A stretch of DNA of 64,000 nucleotides from Psychrobacter maritimus (GCF_904846345.1 NZ_CAJHAJ010000003.1:62001-126000); one strand, 5' to 3'. Shown: positions 26,287 through 37,148, counted from the stretch's first letter. Numbers and translations: made by a program. Notes: generated from the letters alone by a model not told the origin.

Positions 26287-27741
26287 ATGTATAAAAAGCT
26301 AAGTCTGGTCCTAAGTTTGAGTGTCTTATCCTCAGTGTCGATGCTAGCATCTGCACAAAACCTGTATATGAACGATCTAAAGCTTAAGGCCGATCTTGAC
26401 TGGCTGAATACTCAAGGAGTCGCACAGATTAGCACCAGTACTTGGCCGCTGACTGCCAATGAGATCAAGCGTGCTTTAAATACAGCTAATGCTCAGACGC
26501 CAGCGCAGCAGCAGATCCTGCAGTCGGTACAAGCGCGATTGAGTCAGAACCGCAACTCAGTGGTAAAAGGGTCTGCCGCCCTGCATATACAAACCGATAG
26601 AGATCAGCTACCACAAAAATTTGCTGACGATCAACTTGCCGGTCAACAAGCAAGCGTTGGGGTATCGCTTAGCGAAGTAGAGTGGGAGTTTAATTTACAA
26701 GCCAACTTGAAAAATGACAAACTTATCGATGACAGCTCAGATGTTAGCTTTGAGGGCTCGTACCTTGCTGGTACTGCTGCCAATCAGTGGTTGATTGCGG
26801 GTAAAATTCCGACGTGGTGGGGACCTGGGCATGATGGTAGCCTTATTCGAGGCGATGCAAGCTTGCCGGTTGCAGGTTTTACCATGCAACGTGATCAACA
26901 AACAGCGCCGACGTCTAAGTATTTATCGTGGGTTGGACCTTGGCAGTATCAGCTATTTGCTGGTCAGCTAGAGGATTATGAGGCGATTCCTGATGCTAAG
27001 CTATTTGGTATGCGCCTAACAGCTAATCCTACAGACTGGTTAGAATTAGGGGCTTCACGTACCTTTATGTGGGGCGGTGAAGGTCGTCCCCAGAGTTTCA
27101 GTTCTTTTACTGATGCTCTACTAGGAACAAAAGATAACGAAGCAACTAATAGTATAGAGGCGGCTGATGACCCAGCTAATCAACTTGGTGGTTTTGATGC
27201 GCGCTTAAATTTAGCACCATTGGTGAATATCCCTGCAGGCGTTTATGCTCAATATGTGGGCGAAGATGAAGCAGGGGGTTTGCCAGCGAAAAACATGTAT
27301 TTAGCCGGTGTTGATTATGCTTCTGCTGCCTACGGAAAACCCTATCAGCTTTATGCAGAGTATACAGACACTCGTTCTAGCGGTGAGGTAAAAGGCGTTT
27401 CTTATGACCACTTTATCTATACGGACGGCTATTATCAGCAAGGTTTCCCATTAGGTTATGCACTAGGCGGTGATGCGGAAAGTATCGCGCTTGGTGGACG
27501 CTTATGGCTCGACAACCGTAACTTTATCAATGCAAAAGTACAGCATGCCAAGGTGAATCAAGCGGATGAAGCTATTAATCAAGCATTTCCAACGACTGAC
27601 AAGCTGACTGGTATCGATGTTGCTTGGGAGCATCAATACAACCCCAAAGCACTTATCTCCAGCCGAATTTGGGCCGTAGATTCAGATATCCAGTCGACTG
27701 ATGTCGGCGTAGGTGTAGGTATAGAATTTCATACTTATTAA
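26287..27741 (+). CDS. wzi: Capsule assembly outer-membrane protein Wzi
   Basis: Wzi is an outer-membrane beta-barrel lectin that holds capsule on the cell surface. Residues 1-23 form a Sec signal peptide (KLSLVLSLSVLSSVSMLASA). The mature part begins with an alpha-helical segment and continues as alternating beta strands rich in aromatic residues. IPTWWGPGHDGSLIRG near residue 175 is the conserved capsule-assembly Wzi signature. The 484-aa length fits. It lies at the end of the locus, 38 bases after the fused transferase, and is followed by a terminator. Codon use returns to that of core genes here. Confidence 0.9.
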   Translation: MYKKLSLVLSLSVLSSVSMLASAQNLYMNDLKLKADLDWLNTQGVAQISTSTWPLTANEIKRALNTANAQTPAQQQILQSVQARLSQNRNSVVKGSAALHIQTDRDQLPQKFADDQLAGQQASVGVSLSEVEWEFNLQANLKNDKLIDDSSDVSFEGSYLAGTAANQWLIAGKIPTWWGPGHDGSLIRGDASLPVAGFTMQRDQQTAPTSKYLSWVGPWQYQLFAGQLEDYEAIPDAKLFGMRLTANPTDWLELGASRTFMWGGEGRPQSFSSFTDALLGTKDNEATNSIEAADDPANQLGGFDARLNLAPLVNIPAGVYAQYVGEDEAGGLPAKNMYLAGVDYASAAYGKPYQLYAEYTDTRSSGEVKGVSYDHFIYTDGYYQQGFPLGYALGGDAESIALGGRLWLDNRNFINAKVQHAKVNQADEAINQAFPTTDKLTGIDVAWEHQYNPKALISSRIWAVDSDIQSTDVGVGVGIEFHTY

Positions 27742-27772
27742 ATGACTGTTTAATAAGTTTATGAACATAAAA

Positions 27773-27806
27773 AGTCGGTCTATTATAATTAGTAGGCCGA
27801 TTTTTT
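27773..27806 (+). terminator. Terminator after wzi
   Basis: An imperfect stem between GTCGGTCTA and the TAGGCCGAT region ends in TTTTTTAT. It probably closes the capsule transcript. Confidence 0.7.
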
Positions 27807-27840
27807 ATAGTGAGTTTACAGATTTTAAAGTCTCGACTGT

Positions 27841-27985
27841 CAATAGGGTGCTAGGATTTTTTAGCCCAGACAGGTACAATATCAGTCTCAATCAACGGTC
27901 AAAAAGAATTGACCGGGCATAAGACAGGCATGCAAAAATACTGCAGGCGCTGTCTTTACTTTTTTTATTGCACCCTCTATTGGAG
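27841..27985 (+). promoter_or_regulatory. Structured leader upstream of folD
   Basis: CAATAGGGTGC (27841-27851) can pair with GCACCCTCTATTG (27970-27982) across a two-base bulge, enclosing about 118 bases. The 3' strand touches the folD ribosome binding site GGAG (27982-27985). Inside are a GGTCAA/TTGACC hairpin (27897-27914) and a terminator-like hairpin (AAGACAG with CTGTCTT, 27921-27957) followed by a T-run. I could not match it to a known riboswitch consensus, including ZTP or THF. An independent small RNA is an alternative. Confidence 0.45.
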
Positions 27986-27990
27986 TTACT

Positions 27991-28896
27991 ATGTCAATTG
28001 CGTCTATTACGTCAACTGCCCAAGGATATGCTACCGTTTTGGACGGTAAAGCACTTGCTAAACAAATAGAGCAGCAACTGAGTACGCGTGTAGACGCTAT
28101 TAAAGCTAAGACAGGACGTACCCCAAGCTTAGCGACGATATTGGTCGGTGACGATCCTGCGTCTGCGACTTATGTGCGTATGAAGGGCAATGCTTGTAAG
28201 CGTGTCGGTATGGATTCTATACGGGTTGAAATGCCAAGTGCGACAACGACTGCAGAGCTGATGGCAAAAATAGACGAGCTTAATAGCAATCCAGACGTTC
28301 ATGGTATTTTGCTGCAGCACCCAGTACCGGCTCATATCGATGAGCGTGTTTGCTTCGAGCAGATTGACTTGGCAAAAGACGTCGATGGTGTGACCTGTCT
28401 TGGCTTTGGTCGTATGGCGATGCAGCAGTCCGCTTATGGCTCATGTACCCCGCAAGGTATCATGCATTTACTAGAGCATCATAATATTGAGCTGTCAGGT
28501 AAAGAGGCCGTGGTCGTAGGTCGTAGTGCAATTTTAGGTAAACCAATGGCAATGATGCTATTAAATGCCAACTGTACCGTAACGATTTGCCATTCAAGAA
28601 CGCAAGATTTAGAATTGCATATTAAGCGTGCTGATATCGTGGTTGGGGCAGTGGGCGTACCTGAATTGATCAAAGCTGATTGGATTAAAACCGGCGCGGT
28701 AGTCATCGATGCAGGTTTCCATCCGACTGATAATGGCGGCGTCGGTGATATCGAATTGCAAGGCGTAGAAAATATCGCTAGTGCTTATACACCAGTTCCA
28801 GGTGGCGTTGGCCCTATGACGATTAATACGCTTATTCGCCAAACCGTTGATGCGGCCGAAAAATCTGCTGGTTTAGACAACAGTGCAGTCAGCTAA
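27991..28896 (+). CDS. folD: Methylenetetrahydrofolate dehydrogenase / cyclohydrolase FolD
   Basis: FolD interconverts 5,10-methylene-, 5,10-methenyl- and 10-formyl-tetrahydrofolate with NADP+. This supplies one-carbon units for purines and formyl-Met-tRNA. The catalytic-domain signature [17 protein letters not shown] (about residues 52-68) carries the active lysine. [14 protein letters not shown] and the Rossmann motif [18 protein letters not shown] (about 170-187) follow. [10 protein letters not shown] near residue 270 is the second family signature. The 301 aa includes a short N-terminal extension compared with E. coli (288 aa). The start follows GGAG by 5 bases. Its last base is shared with the next gene. 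The structured leader suggests RNA-level control. Confidence 0.95.
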   Translation: MSIASITSTAQGYATVLDGKALAKQIEQQLSTRVDAIKAKTGRTPSLATILVGDDPASATYVRMKGNACKRVGMDSIRVEMPSATTTAELMAKIDELNSNPDVHGILLQHPVPAHIDERVCFEQIDLAKDVDGVTCLGFGRMAMQQSAYGSCTPQGIMHLLEHHNIELSGKEAVVVGRSAILGKPMAMMLLNANCTVTICHSRTQDLELHIKRADIVVGAVGVPELIKADWIKTGAVVIDAGFHPTDNGGVGDIELQGVENIASAYTPVPGGVGPMTINTLIRQTVDAAEKSAGLDNSAVS

Positions 28897-29483
28897 TGAA
28901 GCCGCTGTCAGAGCAAGAACCAGAACAGCAATCGGAACAGAAAAATAGTAAAGTCCATCAAGCCCAACAAACCAATACCGCTCATGTACCAAAGCCAAAT
29001 ATGGGGATACATGAGCGCATGCAACATATCGGCCGTGAGTTTGTCGATATTTGCCACTATGTTATTTTATTTTTGATTAGTGTGGTGGTGGTTTGGACAG
29101 CGGGCAAAGAGTTTTTTGTGATTTTTCAAAAAGGCTCAGCAGATTTAAAAGATATTTTACTGCTATTTATTTATCTTGAACTACTGGCGATGATTGGTAT
29201 TTATTTTAAAACCCATCGTTTGCCAGTGCAGTTTTTGATATTTATCGCGATTACCGCTTTGTCACGACATTTGGTCGTCGATGTACAAGCGGTATCAGAT
29301 AACTTCCATTTATGGTTATTGGCAACGATTTCCTTTGCCATCATGGTGCTCAGTGCGTCAATTGTGATATTAACGTGGACGGCGAAGATGTTTGGGCGAC
29401 CAGAAGATTATTTGGATGATCATCAAGTGACCAGTACCGAGCATCATCTGCCGAGCGTTGATAGCATCCATTATCGTAAATAA
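28896..29483 (+). CDS. psiE: PsiE-family phosphate-starvation-inducible membrane protein
   Basis: A 195-aa inner-membrane protein of the PsiE family (PF06146). The first 45 residues are polar and Gln-rich. Four hydrophobic helices follow at about residues 57-77, 85-107, 110-125 and 137-162. HERMQHIGREFVDICHYVILF and IYLELLAMIGIYFKTHRLPV match conserved PsiE positions. The ATG shares one base with the folD stop (TAATG), so translation is coupled. The E. coli gene is induced by phosphate starvation. I see no pho box here, and transcription from the folD promoter is likely. The molecular function of the family is unknown. Confidence 0.82.
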   Translation: MKPLSEQEPEQQSEQKNSKVHQAQQTNTAHVPKPNMGIHERMQHIGREFVDICHYVILFLISVVVVWTAGKEFFVIFQKGSADLKDILLLFIYLELLAMIGIYFKTHRLPVQFLIFIAITALSRHLVVDVQAVSDNFHLWLLATISFAIMVLSASIVILTWTAKMFGRPEDYLDDHQVTSTEHHLPSVDSIHYRK

Positions 29484-29557
29484 GGTCTTTCGATAAATAT
29501 TATTGATAAAGTGATTCATTGTTATTAATGAACCTTTGATAATTAATAGCTGCTAAT

Positions 29558-29586
29558 AAAAAGGGTTGCCAATGGCAGCCCTTTTT
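29558..29586. terminator. Bidirectional terminator between psiE and corA
   Basis: AAAAAGGG-TTGCC pairs with GGCA-GCCCTTTTT around a three-base loop, with T-runs on both strands. It lies between convergent genes. Confidence 0.88.
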
Positions 29587-29613
29587 CTGTTTTAAATGAA
29601 GACATGCTCTGAC

Positions 29614-30837
29614 TTATAGCCAACCCAACCTTTTAAAGTTAAAGTACAAAAAGCTACATAACGAGATAATAACTGCCATGATAACCAGATAAGAGTACTG
29701 CCAATGTAGCTCTGGCATAAAATCAAAGTTCATTCCATAGATACCAGCAATCGCCGTTGGTACCGCTAAAATACCAGCCCAAGCGGCAAGCTTACGTACC
29801 ACCTCATTCTGTCCCATATTGACCATAGCAAGATAGGTATTCATGACCACGCTTAGCATCTCATTTAAGCCGTTAATGGCATCCAAAGAATGTAGCAAAT
29901 GGTCATTCACATCTCGAAAGTAGGGTTTCGCAGCGTGAGAAAAGGGCGAGATTAAGTCGCTTTTATCGTGATTGATAAAGAAGCTACAGATATCTTGCAC
30001 CGGTAAAATCACCGCACGCATATGTACCAGCTGGGATTTTAATTCATATAAGTTTCTAAGCGTTTCTTTATTAAACTCATAAGTAAAAATATTGCGTTCT
30101 TGCTCGCGTAGATAACTGCCCAAACGATCGGTAATCGGCATATAGTTATCGACGATAAAATCGAGAATGGCATGCAGGACAAAGATAGGTCCCATGCGCA
30201 GCTTTTCTGGGCGACGATGACAGTGCTCGCGTACCGGCATATAAGAGTTAGATGGACCATTTCGAATGGTAATCAGGTAGTTTTTGCCCATAAATATCGC
30301 GGTAGTGCCATAGCGAATGATATTGTCTTCGAGCTTGGCGGTACGTAGTACTACAAATATCATGTCATTTTCGTAGTTCTCAACCTTGGCGCGCTGATGT
30401 TCGGCAAAGGCATCTTCAATCGCCAGCTCATGTAATTCAAAAGCATCTCTGACTTTGACCATGGTCTCTAAACTAGGGTCATAAAGTCCAAGCCAGATAA
30501 ACTGACCACTATTGCTTAAAGCGCGACTGACATCATTCAGCGCCACTTTATTTACTTTTTCGCCCGTTTTACGCGAGTAAGCATAGCAATTGACCACTTC
30601 ATCATCGCTGGATAAATCGATATCTTCATAGCGCTCAGAGTCGGGGTCATAGACGGTCATCGTCTCAATCGTATCCTCGACCGTCGCGTCCGCATCGCCA
30701 TAAATATAGCTGTCATAGCTATCATAATTGTCTAAATAAGAGCGCTCATCGCCCATGTTAGGGTCGATAAGGCTGACATTAGAGTCAGGTGTGATACGAG
30801 TTGTCGGTTTGACAATCAGGTCATCATCTTGTTTCAT
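29614..30837 (-). CDS. corA: CorA-family magnesium/cobalt transporter
   Basis: CorA forms a pentameric Mg2+ channel in the inner membrane. The 407-aa protein has a large cytoplasmic N-terminal domain, with about 80 extra acidic residues before the conserved core. Two C-terminal transmembrane helices follow. The hallmark YGMNF loop (GIYGMNFDFMPEL) lies between the helices near residue 370. A long helix with RDVNDHLLHSLDAINGLNEML precedes the membrane part. It is transcribed alone and converges on psiE. The acidic Asp/Tyr-rich extension (YLDNYDSYDSYIYGDADA) is unusual for E. coli CorA and might bind divalent cations; that is inference. ZntB-type zinc transporters are a less likely alternative. 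Confidence 0.9.
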   Translation of the reverse strand: MKQDDDLIVKPTTRITPDSNVSLIDPNMGDERSYLDNYDSYDSYIYGDADATVEDTIETMTVYDPDSERYEDIDLSSDDEVVNCYAYSRKTGEKVNKVALNDVSRALSNSGQFIWLGLYDPSLETMVKVRDAFELHELAIEDAFAEHQRAKVENYENDMIFVVLRTAKLEDNIIRYGTTAIFMGKNYLITIRNGPSNSYMPVREHCHRRPEKLRMGPIFVLHAILDFIVDNYMPITDRLGSYLREQERNIFTYEFNKETLRNLYELKSQLVHMRAVILPVQDICSFFINHDKSDLISPFSHAAKPYFRDVNDHLLHSLDAINGLNEMLSVVMNTYLAMVNMGQNEVVRKLAAWAGILAVPTAIAGIYGMNFDFMPELHWQYSYLVIMAVIISLCSFLYFNFKRLGWL

Positions 30838-30946
30838 ACCTTCTCCTTTAGTCTGTGGCTAATATTAAATAAAATAAATATTAATTAAAATAGATTATGA
30901 CATGCGACCAAAATGAATTTTTTTCTGCAAGTTACTTGTCTGCAAA

Positions 30947-31336
30947 CTACAATGCAAAGCGTTTTAGCGTTTCGATATCAACCAGACTTAATAAGCTTTC
31001 GTGACAGGCTTCAAGTTTTATTTGCGGAGCAATATCGAAGTCCAAGGCTTCAACCCAGCGTAGCGCACAAATACACCAGTAATCACCAGGCTGTAGACCG
31101 GCAAAACCATACTCAGGCAGCGGCGTAATCAAGTCATTGCCGCGACTGGCAGAAAAGTTTAAAAATTCACTGGTCATCTTAGCGCAAACGGTATGCTGAC
31201 CAACATCGTGGTTGCCAGTATGACAAAAGCCATTGCGATAATAGCCAGTAAGGGGGTCAAAACAACAGCTGGCAAGGGCAGTGCCGAGGACGTTGGTTTG
31301 ATTAATGGCAGGATTTGGGTGGTAATCAGTCGACAT
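30947..31336 (-). CDS. DUF2237 family protein
   Basis: This small soluble protein of about 130 aa belongs to the DUF2237 family, whose function is unknown. Family features are NVLGTALASCCFDPLTGYYR near the N-terminus, VCAKMTSEFLNFSASRGNDL in the middle, and LQPGDYWCICALRW towards the end. Cysteines are numerous (five in the core), which would allow metal or redox chemistry; that is inference. The start at 31336 is preferred to one 21 codons upstream because GGAAAG precedes it and the family begins close to here. It is a single gene between corA and hisZ, with no evident partner. Confidence 0.8.
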   Translation of the reverse strand: MSTDYHPNPAINQTNVLGTALASCCFDPLTGYYRNGFCHTGNHDVGQHTVCAKMTSEFLNFSASRGNDLITPLPEYGFAGLQPGDYWCICALRWVEALDFDIAPQIKLEACHESLLSLVDIETLKRFAL

Positions 31337-31399
31337 AAGGCTTTCCGAGATAAAATATGTGTTAGTGTAACATGAGTCTACCGATAAGGCGTTAGGCAA

Positions 31400-31926
31400 G
31401 CAACAGACTGCAAACGCTTCAGGCTGACAGAAACAGTAATGCTAATAAGCAGTGATGTTAAGAAACGGGGTTCTAGAAAATAAGTAAAAATCATGAAAGA
31501 TAGTTAGCATAAATAACTCCGTGTTACTCTTATCAATGATAGGTATTACTTTTTATTTTCATTTATTCGTTCTGAATGCATACCTTATTAATAATGAAGG
31601 CTATAAACCTTTTGACCAAGAATTAGATAGTAATTGGGGTTAATTGTCACTAGGCGAAGCTTGGCTGCTATGCTAAACTAAAGCATAAAGTGCCTTGATT
31701 ATTTATCATAGTTTTCTAGCGCATAAAGATACTCGTCTTATCATCCTAACTTATACTTATTACTCACCCTTTTGCGGTCACCTAGTTTGCTTATAGATAA
31801 TTGGGTCAGTGATGTTGCGCGTCAAAAATACAAAACGCCTTACATCCCTGCAATTGTAAATACAACCTTTTAGTACCGCATCAGTACCGCGTTTTTGGTA
31901 AGCGATACGCCAAACAAGGATTCATT
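31400..31926. other. Intergenic region upstream of hisZ
   Basis: About 530 AT-rich bases lie between the divergently transcribed DUF2237 gene and hisZ. I see no coding potential and no recognisable riboswitch. A GCGGTCA heptamer lies at 31774. Promoters for both genes must be here but are not clear. Confidence 0.4.
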
Positions 31927-33243
31927 GTGTCTGCCAGTTCTGATTCTGCAAAACCTGCCCAGTCAAATACGACAACACCAGCGGCGACTCAGCCTGCTGA
32001 TAATCGTGCTACCGCTAATGGCCTGCCATATCTAAGCAATTTTGCCAGCGATGTTGCCAATAACAGCTGGCTGCTGCCTGATGGGGTCGTCGATGTGTTG
32101 TTTGAAGATGCACATAAGCAAGAAGTACTTAGACATCAATTGATCCAGCAGCTTATTAGTCATGGCTATGAGTTGGTCAATCCGCCGATGATTGAGTTTA
32201 CTGAATCTTTATTAAGTGAAGCCTCAGAAGATTTAAAGCGCCAAACCTTTAAGATTATCGATCAGCTGACCGGTCGTTTGATGGGGGTGCGCGCTGATAT
32301 TACCCCGCAGATTTTGCGTATTGATGCCCATCACGGCGGTAATGGTATTGCGCGTTATTGCTACGCAGGGGACGTGATTCATACCTTGCCTTCTGGATTG
32401 TTTGGCTCGCGTACACCGCTACAGTTGGGTGCGGAGATATTTGGTTGCGGCGAACTTGCAGCCGATATTGAGCTGATAGATGTGCTGTTTAGTATGGTCA
32501 ATAGCTTGGATATGAGCGCCGCCCTACATATTGACTTGGGTCATGTGGCTATATTTAAGCGTTTAGCGGCACTGGCTGAGTTGTCTGATAATGACACCGA
32601 GCAATTGATGCATCTTTATGCCAATAAGAATTTACCAGAGCTAAAACGTGTCTGTCAGTTACTGACAATGGGTGATGATTTTTACGCATTGGCGCGCTTT
32701 GGTCATGATATGGCAAAGTTATTAGACACACTGTCAAATACTGCTAAGCAAGATACACACATTGTGACGGCTGTCAATGAGCTACAACGTCTAAAAGCAC
32801 ACTTAGAATCGCAGTGGCAGACGCCAGTCAGTATCGATGTGACCGAACTGTCGGGCTATCATTATCATACCGGTATTATCTTTAACGGCTATATCAATAG
32901 TGAAACTCAGCCACTGGTACGTGGCGGCCGCTTTGATGGTATGCAGAGCGTGGGGCAATTAAGTGCGAAGCAGCCACGTGAAGCGACAGGCTTTAGTATG
33001 GATGTCAGCCGTTTGCTGGCGCATACGCAGCTTGAATCACCGATTATTGTATTGGTTGATTATGAGGCCTTAAAGCAGGCTAATGCTGATAAAGCACAAA
33101 TGCAAATATTATTGCAGCAGGTCACAAGCTTACGTCAGCAAGGTTACCGCGTCACTATGCCATTAACGTGCGATGACCGTCCAGCGGCTATGACGCATCG
33201 TTTAAACTTTGCGAATAATCAGTGGCAGTTAGAAGCTATCTAA
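31927..33243 (+). CDS. hisZ: ATP phosphoribosyltransferase regulatory subunit HisZ
   Basis: HisZ is a catalytically inactive class II aminoacyl-tRNA-synthetase paralogue. It forms the first enzyme of histidine synthesis together with the short form of HisG. The first 40 residues are a low-complexity Ala/Thr/Gln-rich extension. The core follows, with LLPDGVVDVLFEDAHKQEVL and the HisRS-like motif 2 stretch GVRADITPQILRIDAHH near residue 118. ELSGYHYHTGIIFNGYI near residue 315 parallels the HisA-box region. It is 438 aa. The start codon is GTG with AAGGA 6 bases upstream. hisG is not in the window. The genuine HisRS gene is separate, at 40.6 kb. Confidence 0.9.
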   Translation: MSASSDSAKPAQSNTTTPAATQPADNRATANGLPYLSNFASDVANNSWLLPDGVVDVLFEDAHKQEVLRHQLIQQLISHGYELVNPPMIEFTESLLSEASEDLKRQTFKIIDQLTGRLMGVRADITPQILRIDAHHGGNGIARYCYAGDVIHTLPSGLFGSRTPLQLGAEIFGCGELAADIELIDVLFSMVNSLDMSAALHIDLGHVAIFKRLAALAELSDNDTEQLMHLYANKNLPELKRVCQLLTMGDDFYALARFGHDMAKLLDTLSNTAKQDTHIVTAVNELQRLKAHLESQWQTPVSIDVTELSGYHYHTGIIFNGYINSETQPLVRGGRFDGMQSVGQLSAKQPREATGFSMDVSRLLAHTQLESPIIVLVDYEALKQANADKAQMQILLQQVTSLRQQGYRVTMPLTCDDRPAAMTHRLNFANNQWQLEAI

Positions 33244-33251
33244 ATTTAAAC

Positions 33252-33285
33252 GCTATTTAATTTTAAAAGCTATTTAATTTTAAAA
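33252..33285 (+). repeat. 17-base tandem duplication in the hisZ-purA gap
   Basis: GCTATTTAATTTTAAAA occurs twice in direct succession and begins a third time. It is AT-rich and may be a slippage product. Confidence 0.75.
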
Positions 33286-33356
33286 GCTATATCTTGAATC
33301 TAAAATCTATTTAAAGAAATATCATTAAATGACTGAGTTATTAAATCGCTAAAGAA

Positions 33357-33385
33357 TGACTTTTAATTATATTTTTTAGCATAAT
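33357..33385 (+). promoter_or_regulatory. Promoter candidate for purA
   Basis: TGACTT (33357-33362) and CATAAT (33380-33385) are separated by 17 bases. They lie about 55 bases before the purA start. Confidence 0.45.
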
Positions 33386-33431
33386 TTCAGTTTTAAACCG
33401 TTATTGCACACACCTCAATACATCAAGGTAA

Positions 33432-34730
<1,299 letters not shown>

Positions 34731-34762
34731 TTAGTTAAACAGCTATGTTATAAGTAATTCAT

Positions 34763-34796
34763 AAAACCCTAATGCTCAGCATTGGGGTTTTTTATT
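34763..34796 (+). terminator. Terminator after purA
   Basis: AAAACCCTAATGC pairs with GCATTGGGGTTTT, allowing one G-T pair, and TTTATT follows. Confidence 0.85.
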
Positions 34797-35109
34797 ATAA
34801 TAATGAATGAGTAATGATAGATAAATAAGTAGCGGTTTTTGGCTCTATACAAGCGACTTTCCTAAATTAACCCTATCATTTATAGCCTCAATCATTATAA
34901 TAGGCAGCAATCCTGTGTTGGCGCTCATACTACCTGATGTTACTTGATTTTATGTTTTCGTATTGGTAAAGCATAAGTCATCTTGGTCAGCCTAAGTCAA
35001 CATAGCGGTCAGAGATAAAATTAGTGGTTAGAAATAAAATAACCCCTTTGCTATTTCATTTCTTATTTTAGTTCAATTTTTTAACCCCCTCATCCATTAG
35101 GAGCTTTTC
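34797..35109 (+). other. Intergenic region upstream of ndk
   Basis: No gene is visible. It contains a GCGGTCA heptamer (35005-35011) and AT-rich sequence, ending in the strong ribosome binding site AGGAG (35099-35103) of ndk. Confidence 0.4.
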
Positions 35110-35541
35110 ATGGCTAACGAACGTACTTTATCTATCATCAAACCTGACGCAGTTGCTGGCAATAACATCGGCGCTATCTACGACCGTTTTGAAAAATCAG
35201 GTCTAAAAATTGTTGCGGCTAAAATGATGCAACTTGATGATAAAAAAGCAGGCGGTTTCTACGCTGAGCACGCTGAACGTCCATTTTATAATGACCTAGT
35301 TTCATTTATGACTTCAGGTCCAGTATTGGTATCAGTATTAGAAGGCGAAAACGCTATCGCTAAGCATCGCGATATCATGGGCGCTACTAACCCAAAAGAC
35401 GCCGCTGAAGGCACTATCCGTGCTGACTTCGCTAGCAGCATCGATGAAAACGCCGTTCATGGTTCAGATTCAGCTGAATCAGCAGCACGTGAAATCAGCT
35501 ACTTCTTCAATGAAGATGAAGTTTGTGCACGTACGCGTTAA
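35110..35541 (+). CDS. ndk: Nucleoside diphosphate kinase
   Basis: Ndk transfers the gamma-phosphate of ATP to nucleoside diphosphates through a phosphohistidine, balancing NTP and dNTP pools. The protein begins with [18 protein letters not shown]. The active-site histidine is in the signature [16 protein letters not shown] (about residues 115-130; His118). The nucleotide-binding [18 protein letters not shown] is near residue 93. The 143 aa is exactly the usual length. Regular codon use suggests high expression. AGGAG precedes the ATG. The gene starts the conserved order ndk-rlmN-pilF-rodZ-ispG-hisS. Confidence 0.97.
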   Translation: MANERTLSIIKPDAVAGNNIGAIYDRFEKSGLKIVAAKMMQLDDKKAGGFYAEHAERPFYNDLVSFMTSGPVLVSVLEGENAIAKHRDIMGATNPKDAAEGTIRADFASSIDENAVHGSDSAESAAREISYFFNEDEVCARTR

Positions 35542-35599
35542 TAGCAATAATTATTGATATCAGCTTATGATGTTGGTTATTAATAATTAGTGTGGCGAG

Positions 35600-35630
35600 A
35601 CGGCTTATATCTTAGGGTATAAGCCGTTTT
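35600..35630 (+). terminator. Terminator after ndk
   Basis: ACGGCTTATA and TATAAGCCGT form a 10-bp stem, followed by a short T-run (TTTT). Confidence 0.75.
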
Positions 35631-35918
35631 AGCTATTATAATATTCCGGTATTTTATTATGAATCATTAAAATGACTCATTGAAATTTCTAGTCACTTGC
35701 CTCATTATTAGTTTTACTGAGCATTATCAATCCCTTATCAGCATGTTTTCATCAGGTTTTTATGCTTTTTAAGTATTTACCAATGCCTCGATAAAAAATG
35801 CGCTCATAATGGATTGCTCCTGCACTCATACATAACGTATATACATAATGTATGACTGGCAACGCCCATCTCAATAATTGCAGCGCTTATCGCAATGGCT
35901 GCAAAAAGGTTCCCTATT
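35631..35918 (+). other. Intergenic region upstream of rlmN
   Basis: No gene is visible. A small inverted repeat TCATACAT/ATGTATGA spans 35826-35855 and could be an operator or a weak hairpin in the rlmN leader. Confidence 0.35.
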
Positions 35919-37148
35919 ATGTCGACTTCTCAAACACCCATCCAACATATCCCAACAAAGCCTGCGAATAGCATTAAGCTCGTTGATGAGGCGCAGGCAA
36001 AAACCAATCTATTGGGCATGACCCAAGCGCAACTGGCGGATTATTTTAAGAGCATCGGCGAAAAGCCGTTCCGCTCGACGCAAGTCATTAAATGGATTTA
36101 TCAGCAGGGTGTAACCGACTTTGAGCAAATGACCAATTTGAGCAAATCATTGCGTGATAAATTGTCAGCCAATGCCTGCGTTATTCCACCAAAAGTAATT
36201 CATCGTCAATATAGTGATGATGGTACGCGTAAATGGGTTTTTGAAGTCACGGGCGGCTCATTGGTTGAGACAGTTTTGATTCCAGCCGACGACAGCAAGT
36301 TAAACGGTCGTAAAACTCTCTGTATCTCTTCGCAGGTAGGCTGTGCATTAGATTGTAGCTTCTGTAGTACCGGTAAGCAGGGTTTTGAGCGTGATTTAAG
36401 CGCCGCTGAAATCATCGGACAATTATGGGTGGCCAATGCCTCTTATATGACCGATGACAATGACAGTTTAGAAAACGTTGACCATAGTTTATGGGAAAAT
36501 AACGTCACTAACGTCGTCATGATGGGCATGGGCGAACCATTGTTAAACTATAAACCCGTGGTTGGTTCGATGGAGTTGATGCTGAGCGACCATGCTTATG
36601 GGCTATCAAAGCGCCGCGTCACCTTATCAACGTCGGGCGTGGTGCCAAAGATGTACCAATTGGCGCAAGATATCGATGTAGCCTTGGCGATCTCCTTACA
36701 TGCGCCAAATGACGAGCTGCGTAATGAGCTGGTGCCTATTAATAAAAAGTATCCGCTAGAAGAACTGATTGCTGCAGCGAAAAACTACGTTTATGATGTC
36801 AATCCGCGTCATAAAAAGCATGTGACGATTGAATATGTCATGCTTGATGGCGTCAATGATCGTAATGAGCATGCGCATCAATTAGTAGCATTATTAGAAG
36901 GCTTACCAAGTAAAATTAACCTAATTCCGTTTAATCCGTTCCCACATGCGCCGTATGACAAATCAAGCAATAATCGTATTCATGCCTTTAGTGATATCTT
37001 AAGCCAAGCGGGTTTTGTTTGCACCATTCGCCAAACGCGCGGTGATGATATTGATGCTGCTTGTGGTCAATTGGTTGGACAAGTCGCTGATAGAACGCGC
37101 CGCTCAGCGGCTTGGCAGCAAAGTATTAAAGATCGGGAAAACATTTAG
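35919..37148 (+). CDS. rlmN: Dual-specificity RNA methyltransferase RlmN
   Basis: RlmN is a radical-SAM enzyme that methylates C2 of A2503 in 23S rRNA and of A37 in some tRNAs. The Fe-S cluster motif C-x3-C-x2-C is in [17 protein letters not shown] near residue 147. The N-terminal domain has [16 protein letters not shown]. The GMGEPLLN motif for SAM binding is near residue 206. The second methyl-carrying cysteine is in [13 protein letters not shown] near residue 380. About 409 residues run from ATG 35919, which follows AAAAAGG by 8 bases. ATG 35895 is an in-frame alternative. Confidence 0.94.
   Translation: MSTSQTPIQHIPTKPANSIKLVDEAQAKTNLLGMTQAQLADYFKSIGEKPFRSTQVIKWIYQQGVTDFEQMTNLSKSLRDKLSANACVIPPKVIHRQYSDDGTRKWVFEVTGGSLVETVLIPADDSKLNGRKTLCISSQVGCALDCSFCSTGKQGFERDLSAAEIIGQLWVANASYMTDDNDSLENVDHSLWENNVTNVVMMGMGEPLLNYKPVVGSMELMLSDHAYGLSKRRVTLSTSGVVPKMYQLAQDIDVALAISLHAPNDELRNELVPINKKYPLEELIAAAKNYVYDVNPRHKKHVTIEYVMLDGVNDRNEHAHQLVALLEGLPSKINLIPFNPFPHAPYDKSSNNRIHAFSDILSQAGFVCTIRQTRGDDIDAACGQLVGQVADRTRRSAAWQQSIKDRENI

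Noticed and set aside
27841..27990. ZTP (pfl) riboswitch upstream of folD
   Set aside because: The conserved CCGCCTGGGC-type core is not present as such, so I report only an unassigned structured leader.
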